Source of the DNA: an uncultured Pelagibacteraceae bacterium
Lineage (GTDB): Bacteria > Pseudomonadota > Alphaproteobacteria > Pelagibacterales > Pelagibacteraceae
DNA: 64,000 nucleotides
Reading direction: 5' to 3'
Assembly (NCBI GenBank): GCA_902623305.1
Contig: CACNTB010000003.1
Span: 1-64,000, forward strand
The position numbers and the translations under genes are program-made. The notes beneath the pieces were generated by a model. It ran no database searches, was not told the origin of the DNA, and saw only the letters and a list, made by a program, of their open reading frames with translations. Of this stretch, positions 31,763 to 39,254 are shown one piece after another (the first letter of the stretch is position 1; each line of letters starts with the position of its first letter).

Positions 31763-33619
31763 TTAATTACCACATTCGAAGATTACATTTTTTTCTACAT
31801 ATAACCTGTAAATATTTCCTGTAAACATTTCACAAAAAATACTCTTATCAATTTCAATTTTGTTTATAAATGATAATTCATTATTCAGTATAATTATATT
31901 AGGATTAATAAAATTCTCCTCTTTTGTATTGTTGAATTTATTTTCTAGTCTGGCAAATTCTTCAATAGGTATAGCTAGTTGTTGATGATATAAAGGAGAA
32001 GTATTTAAAATATAATCTTTAATTTCTGGATCAAAATTTTGACTATTTTTAAAAGTAAACAAAGAATTAGCTGTGTATCTATGTCTAAAAAAAATTCCAA
32101 CATTTTTGTTTAAATATCTATATCCCATTAGTCTGTTTTCTAAGAATTTTATAAAATCATTAGAATTTAGTTTTAAAAAAATAAAAGAATTAATTAAATC
32201 ATTTTCAATTAAATTATAACTTTTTCCAGTAGAACCAACATAAGTCAAATTTAAATAATCAATTTTTTCGTTCATCATTCCCCAAATCATAAAACGAGAA
32301 TCAAAAGTTAAAAGTGTTAAATTTGATTTATTTAAATTTTTATTATTAATAATTTTTGAAATTTTATCAAACTCGAGCCTCTCAAAATTCTCAACTTTCT
32401 TTGCTTTAAATTCATGAAATAAATTGGTGAATATTAAAAAAACAAGAAGATAAGTAAAATTTAATTTTATATTTTTTTTTGAATTAATAAGGACTACTAA
32501 CGAAATAAATAACAATAATATACCATAAACAACAATGTTATTATTAAAATGGTACATATGACCAATTTTGTTTGAGAAAATAATTATTAAAAAAGGCGAT
32601 ATAAGAGTTCCTAAATAAATTATTAAAAAAATATTCACCACTTCATAAAAATTTAACTTTTTAATATTCAGATAGAAAACTAAGAGGATTACAATTAAAT
32701 TGAAGAATATAAATTGAACATTTAATAACTTATCATAGTAATGTGATAATAAAATAAATCTTTTTTCATCATCAAGATTAAATACTCCAGCAGACGTAAT
32801 TACATCTTTTTCAACATAAATCATATTTAGTAAAAAAGGCATTGAAATTATTAAAAATATAAAAATCATTAAAATAAATGAGATATAATTTTTAGTAATA
32901 AAATTTAGAACGTTTTTTTTATTTTTATAAATTATGTATATAAAAAGTGTAATTGCCTCTGTTATAAAAAAATAATAGAAACTTGATAAGGACAATGCCA
33001 TTAAAATACCCAAGAAAATAAAATATTTTTTATGAAAAACATTTTTTTGATGCATGTGTAAAATTAAAAAAATAAATGCAAAGAAATATATGCTGGATGG
33101 AAAAGGTCTATGAACTCTTAAAGTAAAAAAATCCTTAAATTGAATAAAAGGTAATTGATTAAAATTGTAAAAATAAAAATTAAGAATTATAGGAATTCCA
33201 AATAATAGAAGAGAGTAAAATAATGAATTTTTTTCAGAATTAAAAAATAAAAATATTCTGTAAAAAATTAATAGAAATAAAAAAATACCAAATAAATCTA
33301 CTAGAATTAATCCAAATAACCCAAAAAATTTGTAAAACAATGTGTGTAAAATTAAAGAGCCGAATGGAAATGCTGTATTTTTAGTATCTTGAATTAAGGG
33401 GTTTAACGTATTTAAAAAATCAAATTGAGAAAAGAATTTTATAAGTGGATAATAAAATGACCCATCCGATACACTTTCAAAAAGAATTTTTACAAGCAAT
33501 TCTTCGTTTAAATAATAAAACGAAGTGACCCATTTAATTAAAAAAAAAATAACAGATATAAAAAAGATAGTTATAAGATATCTTTTGTTTAAAGATTGAA
33601 ATTGATTAAATTCTTTCAT
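31763..33619 (-). CDS. Large polytopic membrane protein, possible GT-C glycosyltransferase
   Basis: The 618-residue protein is not recognised. It has a first transmembrane helix at about residues 13-33, then about ten more hydrophobic segments up to about residue 405, and a soluble C-terminal region of about 210 residues. That topology (N-terminal membrane bundle with a large periplasmic loop, C-terminal soluble domain) occurs in GT-C enzymes that use lipid-linked sugars. No DxD or EED motif could be confirmed, so the enzyme call is weak. Its place beside the lipid-sugar genes is the main support. It is high in Phe, Ile, Lys and Asn. Confidence 0.5.
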   Translation of the reverse strand: MKEFNQFQSLNKRYLITIFFISVIFFLIKWVTSFYYLNEELLVKILFESVSDGSFYYPLIKFFSQFDFLNTLNPLIQDTKNTAFPFGSLILHTLFYKFFGLFGLILVDLFGIFLFLLIFYRIFLFFNSEKNSLFYSLLLFGIPIILNFYFYNFNQLPFIQFKDFFTLRVHRPFPSSIYFFAFIFLILHMHQKNVFHKKYFIFLGILMALSLSSFYYFFITEAITLFIYIIYKNKKNVLNFITKNYISFILMIFIFLIISMPFLLNMIYVEKDVITSAGVFNLDDEKRFILLSHYYDKLLNVQFIFFNLIVILLVFYLNIKKLNFYEVVNIFLIIYLGTLISPFLIIIFSNKIGHMYHFNNNIVVYGILLLFISLVVLINSKKNIKLNFTYLLVFLIFTNLFHEFKAKKVENFERLEFDKISKIINNKNLNKSNLTLLTFDSRFMIWGMMNEKIDYLNLTYVGSTGKSYNLIENDLINSFIFLKLNSNDFIKFLENRLMGYRYLNKNVGIFFRHRYTANSLFTFKNSQNFDPEIKDYILNTSPLYHQQLAIPIEEFARLENKFNNTKEENFINPNIIILNNELSFINKIEIDKSIFCEMFTGNIYRLYVEKNVIFECGN

Positions 33620-33778
33620 TATTAAGGATTAATTCTAACTCATTTCCATTTTAAATATAAATTATAAAAATATTAATTATAATTAATCACAAAAAAACTA
33701 GCAAATTTTTAAAAACAATTGCAAAATTGAACTAGATTTACTTTTGATAATTAAATATTTTACATTGATTAATGAAAG

Positions 33779-33801
33779 TAATTGCTTTAAAGAGGCAATT
33801 A
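33779..33801. other. Small inverted repeat upstream of tRNA-Thr
   Basis: TAATTGC at 33779-33785 and GCAATTA at 33795-33801 form a 7-bp stem with a 9-base loop, 10 bp before tRNA-Thr. The surrounding 190-bp spacer (33620-33811) has no reading frame and is strongly AT-rich. It must hold the promoters of the membrane-protein gene and of tRNA-Thr. A role for the repeat is not evident. Confidence 0.3.
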
Positions 33802-33811
33802 TTTACTTATT

Positions 33812-33887
33812 GCCCTTGTAGCTCAGCTGGTAGAGCAATTGATTTGTAATCAATAGGTCCGCGGTTCGAATCCGTGCGGGGGCACCA
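33812..33887 (+). tRNA. tRNA-Thr (anticodon TGT)
   Basis: A complete 76-nt cloverleaf with acceptor GCCCTTG pairing with CGGGGGC, D arm GCTCAGCTGGTAGAGC, anticodon loop TTTGTAA giving TGT, T loop TTCGAAT, and an encoded CCA end. It marks the boundary between the envelope-sugar island and the pilin array. A 30-base part of it is repeated at 35137-35166. Confidence 0.97.
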
Positions 33888-33940
33888 TCAATCAATAAAA
33901 TCAACACTAATTATTTTTGCAAAATCTAAATTTATTAATT

Positions 33941-33961
33941 TGGTAGCAATAACTGCTACCA
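33941..33961 (-). terminator. Hairpin after the last pilin gene, candidate terminator
   Basis: TGGTAGCA and TGCTACCA form an 8-bp perfect stem with a 5-base loop at 33941-33961. It sits 43 bp beyond the stop of the last minus-strand pilin gene. On that strand the hairpin is followed by an A/T-rich stretch rather than a clean T run, so termination would be imperfect. The rest of the 116-bp gap between tRNA-Thr and the pilin gene has no other visible element. Confidence 0.4.
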
Positions 33962-34003
33962 CAGTGTTACCACTTTTGTAGACAAATCAAGTAGTCATTA
34001 ACA

Positions 34004-34525
34004 CTAATATCTTGGATCATCAAAATCTGCAGTTAATGTTTCACTGCTACTGATCTTCGTAGTGACTCTAAAAGTATTACCCTTCGGAGCATTACTTCCA
34101 GTAATAGATATTATTACTTGCCCTTCAACAGCACCTTTGTATTCACAAGAATTATAGTTAGGGTTCAGATTACAAGCGGTACCATTTTCATTTGAGTTAA
34201 ATGGATTTTTAAATCCTATATTCTTAAAGTGCTCATTAAATGAAAGAGCCATATCTCTAGTTGTTTGACCAACACTGTCACAAGTAACTTGATAAACTTT
34301 GGATGGATTTCCTGAATTATAATTCAACTCAACATATCCTTGTATTTCACATTTTTGCATTTCTGTAGAAATAAATTTTAAAACATTTTTATGATTAGAT
34401 TTAGCAGCAGACTTTTTAGCTGCACTAGTATACCCATTATAAGCAACCACTCCTACTGCAGCTAGGATACCGATGATGGCTACTACCACTAATAGTTCTA
34501 TAAGTGTGAATCCTTTTTGCTTCAT
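34004..34525 (-). CDS. Type IV pilin-like protein 1
   Basis: The 173-residue prepilin would be cut by prepilin peptidase after Gly5 (MKQKG^FTLIEL) and inserted in the inner membrane before assembly into a pilus. The leader/helix block FTLIELLVVVAIIGILAAVG is shared by all eleven pilins here; Glu5 of the mature form is present and the usual Pro22 is Val. Cysteines lie at 59, 82, 118 and 127. The conserved GFKNPF motif is at 104-109. The globular part is unlike its neighbours except for the GxVxIxxxG strand (residues 134-142). It overlaps pilin 2 by 4 bp (ATGA). Confidence 0.9.
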   Translation of the reverse strand: MKQKGFTLIELLVVVAIIGILAAVGVVAYNGYTSAAKKSAAKSNHKNVLKFISTEMQKCEIQGYVELNYNSGNPSKVYQVTCDSVGQTTRDMALSFNEHFKNIGFKNPFNSNENGTACNLNPNYNSCEYKGAVEGQVIISITGSNAPKGNTFRVTTKISSSETLTADFDDPRY

Positions 34526-35046
34526 TGAATTTGAATAGTATTTTTTAGTACCTCACCATCATTTACATTATAAGTACCAGAAACCTTTGTAACAATCACA
34601 ATATTGCTTCCTAAAGTATGTATTTGAGTTTCTCCTAAAGATCCATTTTGAATATTACCTCCAGCAGCGACTGCTTGTTTACAGTTTCCACTTCCATCTA
34701 GTAGACCGTGAGGGTTACATGTGTATGGTGCATTAAAGTGGTTATGAAAGGCGCTAGCAACATTAGATATGTTGTTTGCAACGATATCAGGACATACATC
34801 ATTAGAATATTTAAGCTTACCGGTAGCTTTGCTAAAACTATATTTTAAAATTAATTCTTGTCCTAGGTCACACTTTTTTACTTCAGTCATTATAAATTTT
34901 ACAACATTGTTATGATTAGTTTTTGAAGCATTAACTTTAGCACTGCTAGTATACCCATTATAAGCAACAACTCCTACTGCAGCAAGAATACCGATGATAG
35001 CTACTACGACTAATAACTCTATTAATGTAAAACCATTACGCTTCAT
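34522..35046 (-). CDS. Type IV pilin-like protein 2
   Basis: This 174-residue prepilin has leader MKRNG^FTLIEL, the same leader type as pilin 5. Cysteines are at 59, 85, 110 and 122, and the motif that is NPY elsewhere reads HFNAPY at 103-108. Helix residues 40-60 (TNHNNVVKFIMTEVKKC) resemble those of pilins 1 and 10; the remainder is unlike them. Its start lies 144 bp from the stop of pilin 3; that spacer holds the tRNA-Thr fragment. As a filament subunit its role is inferred from the N-terminus only. Confidence 0.9.
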   Translation of the reverse strand: MKRNGFTLIELLVVVAIIGILAAVGVVAYNGYTSSAKVNASKTNHNNVVKFIMTEVKKCDLGQELILKYSFSKATGKLKYSNDVCPDIVANNISNVASAFHNHFNAPYTCNPHGLLDGSGNCKQAVAAGGNIQNGSLGETQIHTLGSNIVIVTKVSGTYNVNDGEVLKNTIQIQ

Positions 35047-35136
35047 AAAAAAACTCTATCACTGCTACCATATTGTTGCCAAGCCTGAATCTTTTTTCAA
35101 AAATTATTGATAAATAATAATTATTTGGAGTTTTAG

Positions 35137-35166
35137 AATTGATTTGTAATCAATAGGTCCGCGGTT
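35137..35166 (+). repeat. Partial duplicate of tRNA-Thr (30 bp identical)
   Basis: The 30 bases at 35137-35166 are identical to tRNA-Thr 33837-33866. They cover the anticodon stem-loop, variable region and first T-stem bases (core GATTTGTAATCAATAGGTCC), and homology stops sharply on both sides. It is in the same orientation as the tRNA, in the spacer between pilins 2 and 3. It cannot fold as a tRNA. It resembles an integrase attachment-site remnant, with pilins 1 and 2 lying between the two copies; the mechanism is inferred. Confidence 0.85.
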
Positions 35167-35189
35167 AGTCTACGTTATTTTTTATTGTT

Positions 35190-35699
35190 TCAAAAAGGAA
35201 TACATTGGTTGTTTAATTCATTCCTTCCATTTTTTAACCAATAACTTTGTGCTCGAACTGTACAATCTGATCCTAATACACCTATATAAAAAAAAGTTAT
35301 ACCCTGATTATTTAAAACTGACGTATTGCTACCGTTATGAACAGCATTGTCAGATCCATTTACCAATCCATAAGGATTTTTAAACCCTTTATTTATAAAA
35401 TGATTTGTCAACATTTCACGGAAAGGAATATTGTCACCATCTAAAGTAGAGTTACAATTTGCGGTTACATTTTGACTTGGGTTATTTAAATTAGAATTTA
35501 ACTCTAAATAACCTAATGTATCACATTTCATTAAAATAAGATTTATTTCTTTAACTATTAAATTATGCTGTAATTGTTTTGATTTAATTTTAGAAGCGTT
35601 TGTATACCCATTGTAAGCAACTACTCCTACTGCAGCTAGTATACCGATAATCGCTACTACTACTAATAACTCAATTAATGTAAATGCTTTTTGTTTCAT
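35190..35699 (-). CDS. Type IV pilin-like protein 3
   Basis: This 169-residue prepilin has leader MKQKA^FTLIEL, with Ala instead of Gly before the cleavage point. The shared helix is followed by Cys59, Cys82, GFKNPY at 105-110, and a C-terminal pair at 146 and 166. That late pair could close a C-terminal D-region loop. Residues 36-56 (SKIKSKQLQHNLIVKEINLI) are less like the other pilins than usual. It overlaps the stop of pilin 4 by one base. Confidence 0.9.
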   Translation of the reverse strand: MKQKAFTLIELLVVVAIIGILAAVGVVAYNGYTNASKIKSKQLQHNLIVKEINLILMKCDTLGYLELNSNLNNPSQNVTANCNSTLDGDNIPFREMLTNHFINKGFKNPYGLVNGSDNAVHNGSNTSVLNNQGITFFYIGVLGSDCTVRAQSYWLKNGRNELNNQCIPF

Positions 35700-36283
35700 T
35701 AAAAACCACTTTTAGGCCAATCAACCTCATCAATAATATATTTATTTTTACCATTGCTATCTCCAATATTGGTTTTTATTGAGATCTTTGAATCTGGCCA
35801 ATTATTCCATATGTGAGTCCTTCCAAGTGTTCTTGGATCCCAACTTTGCATAAGACAACATTGATCTTTCATTTTGCCTCCAATATTTGCTCCGATAGGT
35901 CCATCCAAACCATATGGATTTTTCATTTGGCTATAATTAAAATGAAATACAAAATGATAAGATGAATTTGATGCACTACCAGGTCCACTCTTGCATGGCC
36001 TGTTGATTTCACCAGGTGTACTATTATTTCCTACTTTCAAACCATTGCATGGAAATCCACCATAATCACATGTTTTCAATACTATATAATTTTCTCCTAG
36101 AGCACATTGAGCATAGCTTGCTTTTATAAAATCAACAATTTGCTTATGCTGTTGTTTGGCTGCGGTTATTTTTGCAGAAGTTGTGTATTTTCCATAAGCA
36201 ACCACCCCTACCGCAGCAAGAATACCGATGATTGCCACTACGACCAAGAGTTCTATTAGGGTAAAGGCTTTTGTTTTTATCAC
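35699..36283 (-). CDS. Type IV pilin-like protein 4
   Basis: At 194 residues this is the longest pilin of the array. The leader is MIKTKA^FTLIEL. The end of the helix reads YGKYTTSAK instead of YNGYT. There are six cysteines, at 60, 72, 79, 97 and an unusual Cys-Cys pair at 142-143; KNPYG is at 121-125. The extra length comes from glycine/serine/proline-rich segments around residues 85-110 and a longer C-terminal part. It lies 2 bp after pilin 5. Confidence 0.9.
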   Translation of the reverse strand: MIKTKAFTLIELLVVVAIIGILAAVGVVAYGKYTTSAKITAAKQQHKQIVDFIKASYAQCALGENYIVLKTCDYGGFPCNGLKVGNNSTPGEINRPCKSGPGSASNSSYHFVFHFNYSQMKNPYGLDGPIGANIGGKMKDQCCLMQSWDPRTLGRTHIWNNWPDSKISIKTNIGDSNGKNKYIIDEVDWPKSGF

Positions 36284-36285
36284 GT

Positions 36286-36810
36286 TTAAAATTCACAGAG
36301 ATTAAACTCTGCATACAAATAATCATCAGAACCATCTTTTTTTCCTACATTGGCATAAATACAAGATGTATTTCCACCACCCATACTGCAAAAATTATTT
36401 TTACTATTCGCATAACTAAATTTAATTTGACCTTTCGCAGGTTTTTTAGGTGGGCAATTTGCAAAGCCGTCACTAATTTGGCTCCACTCAATAGCTTTAG
36501 TATTTGAGTCATATGGATTGACTTTAATGCTTTTTGAAAAATCACCATATACTCCCCAAGCTAAGGTATCTCCATTGATAGGTATATTTTGACAACTTCG
36601 TCCATCAGACCAGAAAAAATCTAAACCAGATTTACACATTGTGACTGCTTCAGTTAACTTTTTTTCTGCCATCTTAAAATTTGTTTTTACAGCATTGATT
36701 TTAGCTGCGCCTGTATACCCATTGTAAGCAACTACTCCTACCGCAGCAAGAATACCGATGATTGCCACTACTACTAAAAGTTCTATTAAAGTAAAACCGT
36801 TACGCTTCAT
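36286..36810 (-). CDS. Type IV pilin-like protein 5
   Basis: This 174-residue prepilin has leader MKRNG^FTLIEL (same type as pilin 2). Cysteines are at 59, 73, 119, 141, 150 and near the C-terminus (LCEF), and VNPYDS is at 97-102. The GQIKFSYA strand at 127-134 parallels the GxVxI strand of other members. The globular part shares no obvious identity with its neighbours. It is separated from pilins 4 and 6 by only 0-2 bp. Confidence 0.9.
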   Translation of the reverse strand: MKRNGFTLIELLVVVAIIGILAAVGVVAYNGYTGAAKINAVKTNFKMAEKKLTEAVTMCKSGLDFFWSDGRSCQNIPINGDTLAWGVYGDFSKSIKVNPYDSNTKAIEWSQISDGFANCPPKKPAKGQIKFSYANSKNNFCSMGGGNTSCIYANVGKKDGSDDYLYAEFNLCEF

Positions 36811-37347
36811 CTATTCCTGAAAATATACAAATTCTTCAATTATATTACTACCTGAACAAGGTTCTTTCAAACAAGTCATAAAATTTAATCTCGCCATATT
36901 ATTTACATTTCCAGTTGAACTTATATTTACTTGGCCAACTGTATACCCAAAACCAGATCTAACTCCTGGTGCAATTGTATTATATGGATTTTTAAAACCT
37001 TTTAATACTCCCCAATCATAACCTCCAGATCTATATGCCTTTACATTTACAAGTGCCTCAGCAACTTTTTGAGCGCCTAAGCCATTAGGATGAAAAACAT
37101 TAACACCATATGTATTATTACAAATTACGTGACCTTCCATAATAGAGTTTTCTCCCATACTACATTTCATAAGTTCTGATTTTGTATATTTAATTGATTG
37201 AACGTGATTAGTTTTTACACTGTTGACTTTAGCTGCACTCGTATACCCATTATAAGCAACAACACCTACTGCAGCAAGAATACCGATGATAGCTACTACT
37301 ACTAGGAGTTCTATTAGGGTGAAGGCTTTAATTAAATGTTGTTTCAT
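36811..37347 (-). CDS. Type IV pilin-like protein 6
   Basis: The open frame extends to 37434, but the pilin N-terminus fixes the start at the ATG at 37347, giving 178 residues with an 8-residue leader MKQHLIKA^FTLIEL. Cys62 corresponds to the common mature position 54; GFKNPYN and VGQVNIS follow. The end carries MTCLKEPCSG, nearly the same as MTCVKTPCSG in pilin 10. Its 5' end overlaps the 3' end of pilin 7 by 20 bp, and the overlap covers the atypical leader, as if the conserved block had been joined to foreign upstream DNA. Confidence 0.88.
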   Translation of the reverse strand: MKQHLIKAFTLIELLVVVAIIGILAAVGVVAYNGYTSAAKVNSVKTNHVQSIKYTKSELMKCSMGENSIMEGHVICNNTYGVNVFHPNGLGAQKVAEALVNVKAYRSGGYDWGVLKGFKNPYNTIAPGVRSGFGYTVGQVNISSTGNVNNMARLNFMTCLKEPCSGSNIIEEFVYFQE

Positions 37348-37792
37348 AATTAATACCTCTGCATCTAGTTCTGACATATGGTCCATACGTTGAGAGCATT
37401 CCATCTTTATAAGGTATTCCATTCCAAGTAACAAACTCTACATTGCCGTGAAAATCTGGGTTGTATGGATCTTTAATAAAATTAGTTATATGTTTTCCTA
37501 TAACATTTGTCATCATACCTGGTGAAGTAGCATTAGCACAATTGTAATTAAATTTAGCCCCTGGAGTATTTTTCCAATACTGTGCTTGGAGTTCTATTGA
37601 TGAATTAACCTGGCATAACATATATTTTTCATTAACCAACTTTCCATAAAGTTGAAAATTATTTTTACATACTGCTTCCTTTGCACTAGCTGTATACCCA
37701 TTATAAGCAACTACTCCTACTGCAGCTAGAATACCGATGATGGCTACTACGACTAGTAATTCTATTAGAGTAAATGCTTTAGATTCAATCAT
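37328..37792 (-). CDS. Type IV pilin-like protein 7
   Basis: At 154 residues it is the shortest pilin here. The leader is MIESKA^FTLIEL. Cysteines are at 42, 60, 85 and 144, and the conserved motif reads IKDPYN at 106-111. The strand NVEFVTWNG (117-125) matches the position of GxVxI in other members. The stop falls inside the start region of pilin 6, and the start overlaps the upstream GFA-like gene by 8 bp. Confidence 0.89.
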   Translation of the reverse strand: MIESKAFTLIELLVVVAIIGILAAVGVVAYNGYTASAKEAVCKNNFQLYGKLVNEKYMLCQVNSSIELQAQYWKNTPGAKFNYNCANATSPGMMTNVIGKHITNFIKDPYNPDFHGNVEFVTWNGIPYKDGMLSTYGPYVRTRCRGINYETTFN

Positions 37793-38231
37793 TTTTTATT
37801 TTCATTTTTTCACCAGTGCCATTCCAGTAGCCTTTCTTATATACTTCGGCATCTTTAGAATAGCTTATAAATTGTAAAGCTTCCTCTCCCCAAATATTAT
37901 CAGTAATATTTATGTTTTTTCTTTGATCTATAATACCAATTGAAAAATGTTGCTCATTCATACTTGGTACTTTAATTCCTATTAAGGTACCACAGGTTGA
38001 ACAAAAAAGATTTATCATTGATCGACCATGATCAGTTTGCTTATCCTCATATGAAGTTGGTTTATCGCCTAAATATTTAATATCATTTTCATTAAAAAGA
38101 ACAAAAGATCTAAAAGCACTTCCACTAGTATTTTGGCACCAATTGCAATTACAATTTACTTTCCAAGTTGGTTCACCATCAATTTCAAAAGATACTTTCT
38201 CACATTTACATCGACCACTATATTTTTTCAT
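37785..38231 (-). CDS. GFA/CENP-V-fold zinc protein
   Basis: The 148-residue protein belongs to the glutathione-dependent formaldehyde-activating (GFA) family. The family's cysteine pattern is visible: CKC at about 8-10, NCNCNWC at about 27-33, and CSTCG at about 93-97, which bind two zinc ions. Only a few members have proven enzyme activity, so the reaction is unknown. It sits between pilin 7 and nadK and overlaps pilin 7 by 8 bp. A link to pili is doubtful; it looks like a housekeeping gene caught in the array. Confidence 0.8.
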   Translation of the reverse strand: MKKYSGRCKCEKVSFEIDGEPTWKVNCNCNWCQNTSGSAFRSFVLFNENDIKYLGDKPTSYEDKQTDHGRSMINLFCSTCGTLIGIKVPSMNEQHFSIGIIDQRKNINITDNIWGEEALQFISYSKDAEVYKKGYWNGTGEKMKIKND

Positions 38232-38236
38232 TACAT

Positions 38237-39007
38237 TTAACTAGTTTCTCTTCTTATTTGCTCAATTTTAATCTTTTTTTGTAGACCTCTATTTTTGTCA
38301 TAAAGCAGATTAAATCTAATTTTATTATTTGTTTTCACAGTTATTGATTTAGCGTTTCTAACTTCTAAATTATCTGCAACAGCACTTATTGGCCTTTTTG
38401 AAGGATTTAAATTTGTTATAACAATTTTTGTTTTATCATTAACAATTTTACCCTTCCATCTTCTGGGCCTAAAAGCACTTATTGGAGAAATAGATAGTTT
38501 TTTTGAATGAAGACTTAAAATAGGGCCATGAACAGAAAGATTATAAGCAGTACTACCAGCTGGTGTTGATACTAACACCCCATCTGAAACTAATTTTTTA
38601 ATTATTTGTTTTGAACCTTGATTAATAGATAATGAGGCAGCTTGCCTGCTTTGTCTAAGTACAGAAACTTCATTAATTGCAATATGTCTTTTTGTTTGAT
38701 TATTTTTATTTTTAACAATCATTTCTAAAGGTGAAATTGAGATCATATTTGCTTTATTAAGATTTTTTATAATATCTTTTGATGAAAATTTATTCATAAG
38801 AAAACCATAATTTCCAGAATTAATCCCATAAAAATTTTTGTTAGAATTTTTATTTTTTTTGAGTGTTTGAAGCATAAATCCATCACCACCAATAATAATA
38901 ATAAGATTTTCTTTTTTGAACTGATTTGACTTAATTTTTTTTAATAATAAATTTTTAATTTTCGAAGATTTCTTATTTTTATCTGAGATTATTTGTAGTT
39001 TATTCAT
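38237..39007 (-). CDS. nadK: NAD kinase
   Basis: NAD kinase phosphorylates NAD to NADP in the cytoplasm. The 256-residue product has the family GGDG motif (IIGGDGFMLQTL, residues 39-50), the second motif LVSDGVLVSTPAGSTAYNLS and GPILSLHS. The alphaproteobacterial form commonly has GGDGF rather than GGDGT. It lies 5 bp from the GFA-like gene and 6 bp from tRNA-Leu. This essential gene splits the pilin array. Confidence 0.9.
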   Translation of the reverse strand: MNKLQIISDKNKKSSKIKNLLLKKIKSNQFKKENLIIIIGGDGFMLQTLKKNKNSNKNFYGINSGNYGFLMNKFSSKDIIKNLNKANMISISPLEMIVKNKNNQTKRHIAINEVSVLRQSRQAASLSINQGSKQIIKKLVSDGVLVSTPAGSTAYNLSVHGPILSLHSKKLSISPISAFRPRRWKGKIVNDKTKIVITNLNPSKRPISAVADNLEVRNAKSITVKTNNKIRFNLLYDKNRGLQKKIKIEQIRRETS

Positions 39008-39013
39008 TTAATG

Positions 39014-39097
39014 GTGCCCTCGGCCAGACTCGAACTGGCACTCCGCAAGCGGCAAGGATTTTAAGTCCTTTGTGTCTACCAATTTCACCACGAGGGC
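39014..39097 (-). tRNA. tRNA-Leu (anticodon TAA)
   Basis: An 84-nt class II tRNA on the reverse strand. The acceptor is GCCCTCG, the D arm has GGTGAAATTGGTAGACAC, the anticodon stem-loop GGACTTAAAATCC reads TAA, a long variable arm has GCCGCTTGCGGAG, the T loop is TTCGAGT, and CCA is encoded. It stands upstream of nadK and next to a truncated pilin fragment. Confidence 0.97.
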
Positions 39098-39185
39098 ATT
39101 AATGAATATCATGAGTGTTTATGCCAATATTTATAATTGAACAAGAGGAATAAGTAAATTTTTTTTATTTTATCTTCCTATCGTC

Positions 39186-39195
39186 TAGTCTACGT
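39186..39195. repeat. 10-bp word shared with the flank of the tRNA-Thr fragment
   Basis: TAGTCTACGT at 39186-39195 also occurs at 35166-35175, directly after the tRNA-Thr fragment. Here it is 32 bp from the truncated pilin start. Ten bases can recur by chance in 64 kb, but both copies sit at recombination debris. The remaining part of the 39098-39254 spacer is AT-rich and shows nothing else apart from the pilin remnant. Confidence 0.3.
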
Positions 39196-39226
39196 CTAGT
39201 TGTCCTATAAAATCCTACATCTAAAA

Positions 39227-39247
39227 AGTTCTATTAGGGTGAAAGCT
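39227..39247 (-). pseudogene. Truncated pilin 5' end (7 codons)
   Basis: Read on the minus strand, these 21 bases encode AFTLIEL and differ from the start of pilin 6 by a single synonymous base. Homology ends abruptly after that, and no start codon or downstream pilin sequence remains. It lies 8 bp beyond the stop of pilin 8, between it and tRNA-Leu. It is best read as the scar of a deleted or rearranged pilin gene. Confidence 0.75.
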
Positions 39248-39254
39248 CTGTTCT

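Noticed and set aside
37348..37434. N-terminal extension of pilin 6 to 37434
   Set aside because: It would place 29 residues before the leader and is an out-of-frame reading of the 3' end of pilin 7.
38237..39007. GGDGF in NAD kinase as a lost catalytic motif
   Set aside because: Phe at this position is common in alphaproteobacterial NAD kinases; the catalytic Asp is kept.
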